A program made the translations under genes and the position numbers. A stretch of DNA of 64,000 nt from Takifugu bimaculatus (Eukaryota; Chordata; Actinopteri; Tetraodontiformes; Tetraodontidae). This document shows, in pieces, positions 46,658 through 57,324 of the stretch. Position 1 is the first letter of the stretch, and each line of letters starts with the position of its first letter. Below the pieces are notes generated by a model. That model worked only from the letters and a program-made list of their open reading frames with translations, ran no database searches and was not told where the DNA came from. The stretch is from assembly GCA_004026145.2 (NCBI GenBank), contig CP034975.1:12613582-12677581 (forward strand), given 5' to 3'.

Positions 46658-49600
46658 CAAGCACAGTTCAAGCCCATAATCTCCTTTATTGCAGTCCAGC
46701 TCTGTGGTAAGAAAGTAATCACAGGTGTTATTTAGGTTTTTATTCTGTTGCCACAGTCTCAGCTGATATTTGACAGTTTGGTGGCTTTTTTGTCCAGTTT
46801 TCAACATTTTATATGAGAAAAACTTTGTGTGTTGACATCTCAAAGCTCTTCAGAATGCATGACTGTTTCCTTTCATTTTGAGCATGAAGGAACGCCGGGA
46901 TCCGTGCGTGTTTTCCCAGCGTGCACGTACAGTGAACCTGCTGCCGTGCTTTGCTTTTTCCCATTTCTGCATCTTGTGCATTTCCCCCCTGGAAACTCTG
47001 GAGTTGTGCTCACGTCGCGATCCCATGATCCCGTGCTCCCCGTCTGTAAACAACGTGCACAAATATGTTTGTGCTGGATGATTTCTGCTGTGCTGCTCAG
47101 TAAACATCAACGCAGAATTAATTAACAGCAGATTTCATCCCCACACACGTCCCTCCACAGTCACACTAAACAATCCAAAACCCATTTTACTTCCTGGTTT
47201 ATTGTTGCCCCCCTGCGCTGGAGGGGGGGGGGGTGTTATTGTGATACACAGGCCATGCTTAGACTGGCCATCACTCTAATCAGACAAAAGGACATTAAAA
47301 AAGGAAAGGGGATTATTGGCACATTTGGGTTTCTGCAACCCACCAGGAAGTTGTTGAACTTGTTTTCACCCCTCCCATCTTCAAACCTGTTGCTCCTCTT
47401 TTGGATTTGCTTGCTGCCCGTTTAGCAGCTGGCTGTCATCCTCAGCCTGTTTCATACACTTATCAGCCCCCTCATTCTCATCACACAACGTTTGTCCAGT
47501 TGCTTTCAGCCCAGGGGGAAAACTATGGGATGGTTGCCACGGCAGTATGCCCCCAACTGTTGTCACATGGTGCTTGAAGGCTACATGTTGTTGCTGTTTT
47601 TTGTATGCTGCGTATTTTCCAGACGTAGGAACTGTGGGCAATAATGAGTGCTGCTGCAGGTCAAATGACGTTGGTAATTTTTTTTCTTCCTTTTCCATTT
47701 CTCCCCCCTCCTCACACTCTCCCCCGTCCCTCCCTCGTTCCTCTGCTGTATCCCCCTCAGCTCGGTAGAAACCTAATTTAGTCTCTTTAACATCCTCACC
47801 GATGTCTCCTGCCGTCTTCTGCACCATTAAGTGTAGAATTTTAGCATTTTTAAATGTAGAAACATCATAACAATTATCTCCATCGTGTCAGTCTCATCAC
47901 ATCATTATTTAATTGTCTAAAATAGCGCTGACTATCATTTCAAAGTCTCGTTTAGATCATCAACCAGACAATCCTGTCGCCACATAAACCACCAGAGCCA
48001 AATCTGTGACGCAGGTATGATCACAGTAGATGAACACATCATTTAAAGATTGATTTAAAATGTAAAGCCCATCCATAAACACAACTATTTAAGGCACGTA
48101 AGCATGTCAACGCTGGCTAGAGCCTCCTGGATCCTGTCCCTCTGTTCTGCCCGGCAGGCCTTTTGAGTCTCACACACGCCCACATACACATTCCTGCAAT
48201 AATGTATTAAGACATAATGTACTCTAGACTGTACACGTCCATGCAGTCACACAGAAACAGGCGTCAGGGTTGCACCAGATGGTCGCGGGTTGACAGGAAG
48301 ATGTGGTTATCTTTAACTAGCTAATCTCTGGTGATGCACATGTCTACTGAATCTCCTTCATCACTCAACCCCCCTCCCCCCTCCCCCTCTGTAACCTATT
48401 TGCAAACCAATCTTGTTAATATTGTGCATCTTCTTCTGACAAAACAGGTGTGATTTTTTTTTCTGTGTGTTTATGATTTGAGACTTTATCCACGTGTGCT
48501 AATCCTGCAGCCTTGTTTTCTGATGCTTTACCAACCTCTCTGGCTCTTTCCACAGCAAGGTGAGGGCAACGCAGACAAATTTGACTATGTGAGTAGAAAG
48601 CCTCAAATATACTTGTTAAATCTGTGTAACGAACAGAGAAGCAGCTCTTTTCTTACTCTGAGTTTGTGAGACTGGCAGCTGTTCAGCACACACTTGCATC
48701 AGACGTGCTGTATTGATTTTACCTGTGTAAATGGGAGCGATGTTACCGTAATTCCTGTTGCTGTTCCTGCAGCTCATGAACTTCCTGAAGAAGATGGCAG
48801 GAAACGAGTACGTGGGGTTCAGCAACGCCACGTAAGTCACCACAATTCCTCCCGGGAATGAACTACTTTACCTACTTTAACGAATAACTGCTAACCCAAA
48901 ATGCCTTTTGAATACTGTATAGTTGTGCCTTAATAACAGCCTTAAGATGGGCCAACCACCCTTTGGTGTTAGCTGTAGCTGAGAGTCTCTCTGGCTAAGT
49001 GTCGTCGCTGCTTAAGACAGAAACTTAACAGTAACTTCATCCCTCATATGTGGGAAATATCTCCAAGGTCGAGGACAGTAATGAGACCTTTGTAGCAAGC
49101 GTTGCTGACCATGGCGTCACATTCAGGGTTTGTGGGTGAAGCACAACGTTGTGATGAGGCTGCCTGAGAACACGGGATTTACTGTACACGCGAGGAATGG
49201 TGACGGCGCTCCGACACAAGCAGGCTGTGTAACCGGATCCGGTTTGTTTGACAGATTCCAGTCGGAGCGTGAGTCAGGTGACAGGAACTTCGCCATCGGC
49301 TACTACTTGAAGGAAAAGAAGGTCCGACTCTGGCTGAAAGATGAAGATTTTTCCTGTCTTTCTCTGTTTTATCTTCATTTTGACTTATTTATAACGATCT
49401 TCCACCAAAGCCGATTCTTGTTTGAAAGTATAAACCGTCCCTGTTGTTGCTCTGCAGTGTTTCCCAGAAGGAACTGACATGACGTCTGTGCTGGACCTGT
49501 ATTTTCAAGTAAGTGTTTTCTTCTAAATTCGTAGTGTTTCATTTGTCATCGTGAGCTAATTGTCGGAGTGTTCGGAGCTTAAACTCCATTTTAGGACTGG

Positions 49601-50622
49601 ATTTCCTGGAAAAGCAGCTCCCAGCAGCTGTTGACGAGCTCCTTCCCGCTCGTCTGTTCCCACTTTGAGAACTCAAGCTTCTTCTTCTTGTGTGTCGACC
49701 TCCAGCTGTGCTCCATCGAGGTGACGTGCGAGAGCGCCAGCGTCATGGCCGCCACCCTGGCTAATGGCGGCTTCTGTCCAATGACCGGGGAGCGTGTGCT
49801 GAGCCCCGAGGCAGTGAGGAACACGCTGAGTCCTCATGCACTCCTGCGGCATGTACGACTTCTCGGGACAGTTTGCTTTCCACGTAAGTACAACACAAAG
49901 TATCTTTGCGGCTCTGTTGAATCGGATCCGTGGAATTGTTACTACGGGGCGAAGACTTCCACAGTTGTGGGTGGAGTTACGTAGCAACAGTTAAGTTATT
50001 TCAGTCTGTTTGCTGGTAACCTGGTTCTGACCAACCACACGAGTCAGTTTAACTCATGGAAACCACCCAAGGACCTGCTAGTGTGTGTTGATCACTGCAG
50101 ATTAGCTCCCTCTTCACGATCTCTGTGTCCCTCAGGTCGGTCTCCCAGCCAAGTCTGGAGTATCGGGGGGGATCCTGTTGGTCGTGCCCAATGTGATGGG
50201 GATCGTGTGCTGGTCACCGCCACTGGACAAGCTGGGGAACTCAGTCCGAGGGATACAGTTCTGCACGGTACGCCACGTCGAGAGGCCTCTAATCAGAAAC
50301 CTGGAGCTTTTGTTTTGGGAGAAACGACCCTGGCAGGTTGAGCTTGAAGGGACGAGGCTGATTTCTTCTGCTCTTGTGGTTCAGGATTTGGTGGAACTCT
50401 TCAATTTCCACAACTACGACAACTTGAGGCACTTTGTCAAGAAATACGACCCTCGCAGAGAAGGAGGGGAGCAGCGGGTAAGAGCATCCAGCCCTGACAG
50501 CAGCCACTCAGCCTCAGCTCACGGCTAGCTTTGTAGCGGTTAGCTGCACGCTAAAGCCGTCACTCTCAACAGATACTGTAGGCCCAGATTCTTGTTATGA
50601 TCATCTCTTTGATAACCAGCAG

Positions 50623-50669
<47 letters not shown>

Positions 50670-53600
50670 ACAGAGCAGAGCAATACTAACGTGTCACTGG
50701 TGTCGATTGAAACAGCTGCAAAACTTCCGGCCGATGGATTACGAGAGTCTCCGACAAGAGCTGGCTCTGAAAGCCCCTCTGTGGAGAAAGGTGTCATCTA
50801 CCGAATCGCACCAGGACACCTCCACCACTGTAGTCTATAGGATGGACAGTGTCACTGAGTGAAACAGAAAAAGAGGATCCCCCTTCCCCCCCCGGCTCAC
50901 CCGCCAACGGTCTTTGCTGTATGTTGAGGATTATTTATTGCCTGTGGAACTGTTACTGATGGTGGTCTGGTTTGGTTTTCTTGTTCCCAACTCTGGCAGC
51001 AGTGCCCTGCTCTTGCTTCCTGAGTGTGTGTCAGCGGATGCTTCCCACTAGCATCCATCCCTTCCTTTTTTTTCTTCCGTGGTGTTTAAATGGCAAAATA
51101 TGAGACGGGAGAGGATGATCAGGTGTTTCTTCAGTGGCCAACAAAGAGGATCGTGGCACTTAAATAGCAATGAAAGATTGTAGCAGGTGACAGAAATGGC
51201 CATAAAAAGGAAAAGTGAATATAGCGCTGCAGTGTAAAGAAGCCTGTTCTCATCACTACACCGACTTCTCTACACTCTAATTATATTGATAGTTTATATT
51301 AGAGCACTTTAAAATGTGCCGTGTTTTGTGCCTCTTTCCAAAAACTTCCCAGGAAAGGTGAGAGTTTAGGGAATCGGGGCCTGTTGCTCAGTCAGAGGGG
51401 ATGTTTTTAACACAGTCAACGCAACACAACTGTTCCTCGTAGAGCGACAAAAGAACCAAAGATTAGTGTGTGTGTTCGTGCTCCTGCTGCTCCTACGTGC
51501 AGCTCAAAACGCTCACAGACCAAACTTTCATCCAAATGATGCAGATACAAATTCAAACTCCATTTAAATCCCTTTACATCGAGATGTTTTTGTAATATTT
51601 CCGGACAGTAACGAAATTGTGATGAGTTCTTTTTCTTTCTTTTAGTTGGCAGTTAGAAAAAAAGTGAAGTCCGAACTCTGCGCCCAAAAGAGACTCTCTG
51701 GAAGTCAGCTGCAGGGTTTTTTACGTGCCCTTATGAACTGGATTAAAAGTGGGTTTGGACTGGGAAAGTGAAGCCTGGGCACATCATGTGACTCGGCATT
51801 ACACTCCTTCCATTCGTGAGCTGCTTCTTGCTGCACTGAGGTAGCGCTCCGCACACAGAACCTCAGCTAAGCTAAGCTAAGCTATGCTAAGCTAAGCCAG
51901 TAACTCCTCCTCTGTGAGCACAGCTTTCTCCGCACAAACCATATCTCCCTGCACGACGTGAACAGACGTCGTTAAACGCCTCTTTACTCGGTGCAATAAT
52001 GTTTTATGCGACAGTACTTTTTAAAGCTACCCTAAGAGGTAAACATTGAAAATGTTACAACGTTTTATGCAGTTCCTGCAGGTTTGTTTAGAGCTGTTTT
52101 TGTGAATTAAATGTAAAAAAAAAAAAGAATAATTCGGACGTTCGGCTCCAACAGCAAAGCTGTTAATCCATTTATTTATTTATTAATTTAAATTGAAATA
52201 GAAGATGATAAAAAGAAACTATTAGGCTAAAAGGCACAGAAGCTAGAAATGTTTGCCAGTATGCAAACAGAAAATAGGTTTGTGAGCGATAAGGATGTGA
52301 AGATCTGAATGTTCTCTTTCATATTAGCATCTCCTCCAGGAAGTGACCCCCACCGTCAGGTGCCTTAGACATCGGTCTCACCAGCTGTCCGTCTTATTTA
52401 CGGTGTTGCTTGTGTCTTGTCTCAATGTCAGCATCCTTCATTTTCTCCGTTTTGCATCTGCGTTTTATCTTCATGTTCCAATCAAACACTGTTGCCGACG
52501 GCGATAATCAGTATTATACGGAAGCAGTTTGCATTCACCAACTTTTGCTCTGGTTTCCACCTTGGAACGAGACACTGGGAAATATTAACACTGTGAAGAG
52601 GCGAGTGACAACACAGCGCATTTAATTAATATCAGTTACTGTAACCACGGCAACACAGAAACCATACTGGACAAACCCATACATGTGCTGGACCATAACA
52701 CACGTCTCTGAAGCATCCAGAGGTCACAAACCAAGAACTCAACCACAGGAACATTTAATTAAATTAAATTAGAACATTTCTGATTTATCCGGAGGGAAAT
52801 ACCTCCGAATCAGGAGGTGAGACGGGATCGTTCTTTGGTGAACGCAAGCTGCTTCCGTCACATCGGCTGTCTGACGCGGCGTCCTGCTCACTATCAAGTG
52901 TTCTGCTGCCTTCTCAGGAAATAACACGGAGCAAAATCAGCTCTGTGGTCGAGGAATCATGACTTGCTCCGATTTTCACCCCGTTTTTAACCTTTAACCC
53001 CCCCCAGCAGACGCACTGGTGCACCCACAGACATACCGCCACCCTGTAGCCGCCCCCCCCCCCTCCCCCCGCACTTATTTTCACTTTTATTTTAAGGAAG
53101 TTTGGTCATTGCATGTATTTGTTATCTCGCTGATCTCTGCTGAAGAGCAGCTCAATCAGACGAGGCCTCTCGCACAAGAGCAGAGGATTGTGGGTATTTA
53201 TTTTAGCATATTCTTGTTTCACATTGCGAGGAGGCTGTGGTGGAGTGTTTGGTGTTACACTGTTCTTTTGGGTTTCTGCAGTATTTTTTGGCCACAGTAT
53301 CGGTGGTCGAGGTTATTATATAATTATGGGATGTAGGATAACGCCAGGAAAGCCTGTTCCTGGTCACCTTCCATACTCTCCTGGCTGCTGTGGGATCTCC
53401 TAGCAAACCCACAACCAGCGTATTTAATGTAAATCAGCAGGTGTGTGATCATTCCTCATGCTGTAAACTCTCCTTGCATGCCTCTTCCTGTTTTTTATGA
53501 TTTCAGAAAGTTCATGTAATCACTGCATTGAGTTTGTTTGATGAGCTTTCATGTCTGTTGATCTGTGCACATTTTACATGTTGGAGTGAAGCGTCAGTGG

Positions 53601-55595
53601 CCTTGGCGTCGTAAAGCTCTCACCTGAAGCCGTGCTTTACAGGCAGATCCTGTAAAGACACGCATCGTTTAATTAAATATATTGGTCCTGGTAACGAAGC
53701 AACCAGAGAAATAATTCCCCAAACGCTGGTGAGGCCGAGCGATTCCAAGGTCACAGCTGTCGAATCAGAATGTACGATTTCATTTCCTTGTGATTGTATT
53801 TGTGATTTCAACGCTGTGGGGAGTTAAAACAGGAGCCTGTTACGTTTGTGGTGTTTTATATAACTGAATAAAAGTCTATCGTTTCATATCTCTGCTCCCA
53901 TAAATTCTTTTTTAAAGCGTTCCCTCTTCCACACGGCTCTGATGTGCTAATGCTGCTATCAAGTTAAAACTTATCTACTATCAAAGACTGTTGAGTTTGG
54001 ACGAGAATCACGTTATTTCAGCTCCTTGTGAAATAAAAAGGGAAAGAAAAGGGATGAAATTCTTATTGTAAACATATAAATATCCTCAGAATGCATCATC
54101 ATTCATACACATTTAATAGAACCTAAAGTTGGTCGTGGAGCTACTGCTAACCAAAAGAAATCAATGTGTTTGAGTAAAAGGACTTTAAGTAAAAGACTTT
54201 TATCTGGATCCAAACAAACGCAGCTAGTTCTGTTTTAGTAATTTACGAAGATTAAAAGGGATAAAATGAGATTTTTCATCCGGAACACGCTCAGATTTTT
54301 TATCCTCTTACCTAACACACAAGCAGGTGTTCCAGGTTTGAGCCTCTGGGGTGTTTCTGTACAGTTTGACGTAGAAAGAAGTGGAAAAGTGAGAATCCTG
54401 TGAAGTTTCCCCTCTGTGGCCTCAGGGAGGTGTTCAGGGAGCGTCCCCGCTCAACACCTCTGGGGATTCGAACCAGCAACGGCACGCGTGAAGCTTTGCT
54501 TTTGGTCTTTCCTCCAGGTCAAGTCTGTCATTAACCTGCTGTTTGCTGCCTACACGGGAGACGTCACCGCTCTCAGGAGGTGACTGCACTCACATTTTCA
54601 CAAACGTCACCTGTGTGAGCTGTTTCCAATATTTGTCACCTTGTTCGATTACCAGATCTGACATTGAACATCTGTCTGAGCACAGCTTTCATAGTATTGG
54701 CTTTTTTGCTTCGACTTCTAATATTATAGATTGATACGCAAAAAAAATCCCCCTTTAGAATCCAGAGGTGAAGATAGTAAACATGTAACTAGTGTATGTA
54801 AATGTTTCTGCTGCCCCCAAGTGGCAGAACCGAGGAAGTGTTCGAATCTGATGACCCTGAGGTCAAACTACACATTTGACAAACCATTTTAAACGGTTTC
54901 TTTTTTCCAATCACTCATGTAAAAGACTTACTTAAGATACTGTCTGAGGGATTTTTCACCTTTCAGGCACTTTTTCCTACATTTATTCATTTTTATGAAC
55001 CACATTTGCAGGAAACAACAACCATACACACTCACATTTACACCTAAGGTCAGTTTAGAGGGTGATGTCATGTTGCATCTAAACATTTGGACATAAGGGC
55101 ATTTACTGTACGTCTGAGTGTGCAGGCTCGCGCTGTCGTCCATGGACATGGAGCAACGGGACTATGACTCCAGAACAGCCCTCCATGTTGCAGCTGCTGA
55201 AGGTAAAACGTCTCAGACGGCGTTTATAGCATTTAAACCACGACCTTGACCTTCTGTAACTACCCTTAGCTCTGAGTCCCCCATCGCTTCGTATTCCTGA
55301 TGTCTCTGCTGCTTACAGGACACGTGGGGGTCGTGCGCTTCCTCCTGGATGCTTGCAGAGTGAACCCGGTACCCAAAGACAGGTGAGTCCACAGTTACTG
55401 GGACGTGTAAGTGATCTGAACATGGACCAGCGCTGTTGTCCTGGTCACAGATGGGGCAACACGCCGCTGGATGAAGCGCTGCACTTCCACCACCATGATG
55501 TGGTTGACGTCCTGCGGCAGTGCCAGGACACGTGCAGCCCACCCGCTGCTGACGACGCGCAGCAGCCCGGAGGGAGGAGCCTGGAAACCTTCTGA
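39999..55595 (+). CDS. gls: Glutaminase, kidney type (GLS); KGA and GAC isoforms; two one-base frameshifts
   Basis: Shared coding exons: 39999-40307, 42915-43011, 43112-43233, 43770-43899, 44329-44408, 44910-45073, 45759-45817, 48556-48588, 48773-48831, 49255-49321, 49458-49508, 49706-49883, 50136-50267, 50385-50477. KGA end: 54518-54579, 55126-55202, 55319-55382, 55451-55595 (about 639 residues; human 669). An Arg-rich, acid-poor N-terminus is a mitochondrial presequence. The catalytic SxxK is in FCLQSCVKPLKYAI, with NPMVNAGAI, GNEYVGFSNAT and GGILLVVPNVMG also diagnostic. The KGA tail has ankyrin repeats (YDSRTALHVAAAEGH, GNTPLDEALHF). The enzyme turns glutamine into glutamate in mitochondria. 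Two exons hold one surplus base: exon 1 (between about 40265 and 40285; needed for phase and to avoid TAA at 40305) and exon 12 (TCC at 49831-49833, before LMHSCGMYDFSGQFAFH). Likely poly(A) signal for KGA: 55756-55761. Confidence 0.95.
41020..41198. repeat. Intronic repeat, copy 1
   Basis: Shares with 41584-41760 the ordered words GAGACTC, CAACAG-AGAG, GAGTGA-AGTTGAGAG, TTAAGAGGAAC, CAGAA, ATTCATC, ATCTGAG, and GAAGAAACAAATGTCCT. The two copies lie in the same orientation about 563 bp apart. Confidence 0.7.
41584..41760. repeat. Intronic repeat, copy 2
   Basis: Second, diverged copy of the 41020-41198 sequence in direct orientation. No transposon ends or coding capacity are visible. Confidence 0.7.
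42101..42133. repeat. (GT)n microsatellite in gls intron 1
   Basis: About 16 GT units with one C interruption, about 75 bp from the 17-bp hairpin. Confidence 0.95.
42207..42248. repeat. Perfect 17-bp hairpin in gls intron 1
   Basis: AAAAAGGCTGAAAGACA at 42207-42223 is the exact reverse complement of 42232-42248, with an 8-nt loop (CGACGTCA). The perfect stem breaks at the next pair on the outside. Confidence 0.9.
45220..45260. mobile_element. Dispersed repeat fragment, third copy
   Basis: CTGAAGCCTCTCTGATTAGA, AGTGAAACATCCAGTCCAGC resembles the first half of the repeat at 25186-25310. It is a short and diverged copy in a gls intron. Confidence 0.4.
45818..48555 (+). other. gls intron 7
   Basis: A 2.7 kb intron with (CA)n at 46287-46339 and 46610-46656 and a G13-like run at 47221-47233. 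An unassigned 148-codon open frame lies on the opposite strand (47381-47827); it is Glu/Lys-rich at its start and matches no family I know. Confidence 0.5.
46610..46656. repeat. (CA)n microsatellite in gls intron 7
   Basis: Two CA tracts separated by TATG; the second has about 16 units. Confidence 0.95.
50626..50666. repeat. (CA)n just upstream of the GAC-type exon
   Basis: About 20 CA units ending 49 bp before the acceptor of the GAC-specific exon. CA-rich tracts can bind hnRNP L and affect splicing, so it may influence choice of the isoform. Confidence 0.9.
50716..50862 (+). CDS. gls: GLS GAC-type alternative terminal exon
   Basis: Opens after an acceptor at 50715 in phase 0 and encodes 48 residues plus stop. 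MDYESLRQELALKAPLWRKV and DTSTTVVYRM match the C-terminus of human GAC (DYESLQQELALKETVWKKV and ISTTVVYRM). Joined to the exon ending at 50477 it gives a 572-residue isoform without ankyrin repeats. Its 3' UTR would run to about 53.9 kb. Confidence 0.93.
   Translation: MQNFRPMDYESLRQELALKAPLWRKVSSTESHQDTSTTVVYRMDSVTE
50863..53890 (+). other. gls: GAC-isoform 3' UTR
   Basis: About 3 kb without coding exons. The best signal is AATAAA at 53867-53872. A GCTAA pentamer repeat lies at 51865-51897, and C-runs at 53001-53006 and 53051-53070. For the KGA transcript this is part of an intron. Confidence 0.5.
51865..51897. repeat. GCTAA pentamer repeat
   Basis: Six tandem GCTAA-like units, one of them GCTAT, in the GAC-isoform 3' UTR. 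Confidence 0.85.
54518..55595 (+). CDS. gls: GLS KGA-type C-terminal exons
   Basis: Four exons (54518-54579, 55126-55202, 55319-55382, 55451-55595) follow the shared exon ending at 50477 in matching phase. They encode VKSVINLLFAAYTGDVTALR and two ankyrin-type repeats, then a diverged Pro/Gln-rich tail ending SLETF. Human KGA has the same structure. Confidence 0.93.
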
Positions 55596-56766
55596 TGACA
55601 GCAGAACGACCACCTCAAAGATCCAGAATGTCCAAAGATATTAGACAAAGATGCAAAATGCTACAACAACCACATCAAAACGTATTATTCAACATTTTCA
55701 GAAACAGAAGTATTGTTTCATACCATGACATACATCATTTCATTACATTACGGCAAATAAAACCTGATGTTAATATGTTTATGAAATATTAAACCCTAAT
55801 CTCTCTATGCATTATTATAGTTTTCAGTGTTTACATCATTTATTTGCCAATATGGATGTAAAAATCTGTAATTACGTCATCTGAGGAGCTGTTATTGGAA
55901 TAGTATTTTACAGGTGGCTGATATTTTCTTTAACTCTAGATTTGTATCATAGAATATAAATTGTCGTGTCTCATATCATTTTGTTCTGTTTTTGATGCTA
56001 AAAATGTCAAAGAATGTTTCCTGTATTGTTTAAAGTATCCAATCTGCAGTCTGCAAGTTTTGGAATGTGCAATTAAAGAATGTTACAAAATATTATCAAT
56101 TATGTGTATTTTGTGCTGTATGAGCCAGAAATTAGGTTAAACCCTCAGATACCAAAACTTACTGTGATAGTGGCTTCAATGTTGTGTTTAATTTCTGTTA
56201 ACTAAACTATAAAGTATGTTAATAGAGCATGTTCACTACAGTGTAGCGCACAGTATATTTTTAACCCCCAGTATTTTTTTTTAACCACTGTATCGCTCTG
56301 ATGTGATGAATCTACATTACTTTAAGGTAGCATAGTTCGACACACACAAATGATTTATATATTCTATTATATATCTTTTTTCCCCTCAATTTCACAAATG
56401 CATAGTAAAATCCTTTTGATCCTGGATTCCATCCTAAACAACATAAAGACTTTGGCCCATTTAGTCTAAATTTAAAGGATTTTATTTCAAAACCTGCAGC
56501 CAAAAGCAAAACCTGACGTAACCTTCTGCGTTTTATGAAGAATCACGTGGTGTGTCGGAACGATCTGTGCACTTCTGTATCCGGTTTTCCAAGTGAAAAT
56601 AAGATGTAACGTACAGTAAATTCTGCTGCATACATTAACGGGGGGGCAGTTTAAACGCGGCCGACACGCAGAAATGTAAAAATTAAATCCCGGAAGATTT
56701 TGACACCAATTTTGACCCCATGTGGTGCAAACACAAGCGCTCTGTTTTTCAGGCGGAAGCTCAACC
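55596..56766. other. gls 3' UTR and intergenic DNA
   Basis: AATAAA at 55756-55761 is the likely KGA polyadenylation signal. The rest is AT-rich and no exon is recognised. Confidence 0.5.
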
Positions 56767-56951
56767 CACGTGGTCAACTATAAACTTGAGACGAGTCTCG
56801 GGAAGTCACGTGACCATAGAACACGCCCATGTGATCCATGAACACGCCCACTCGGTATATAACCCCCCCTTCCCTCTCTGGTAGTTTTGATTTCCTTCGT
56901 CGTAGCAGTTTATGGAAAACAATAGTTAACTTTACTAACATCACTAACGAA
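56767..56951 (+). promoter_or_regulatory. stat1: STAT1-like gene promoter and 5' UTR exon
   Basis: In order: E-box CACGTG at 56767-56772 and again at 56807-56812; GAACACGCCCA at 56819-56829 and 56840-56850; TATATAA at 56856-56862; and AGTTTTGATTTCC at 56883-56895, one mismatch from the ISRE consensus AGTTTCNNTTTCC. A donor (GGTAAGAA) near 56951 ends a probable non-coding first exon; the coding start follows an acceptor at 57324. The arrangement suggests interferon-responsive control, as known for STAT1 in other vertebrates. Confidence 0.65.
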
Positions 56952-57324
56952 GGGTAAGAAATTATTCTGCTATTATTAATTATCTAGTGACTGAAAAAGA
57001 GTCGATGTTCATTTTTATTGGAACGTCAGCATTTTCTCATCTCATCTTTTTATTTAGTAATTGTCTGTTAACATACTTATTTTGGGGGAAGATTTGAGAT
57101 ACATGTCACGAGCTTTTCCATTTTAACCTCGAAATACTGCAAACTTGAATACTGTCACATTATGAGCAGACTGCACTGTCACTTTGTAGAACTATTACTT
57201 CTATCACATCTATTTGCTTTGGTGTATTTTAAAGGCTGCCCACAGATCTAACGATCTTTTAGGCCTTTAGCCTGCTGCCATCCTTCATGATGTGACATGT
57301 AATGCTCGTCTCCTGCCTCCATAG

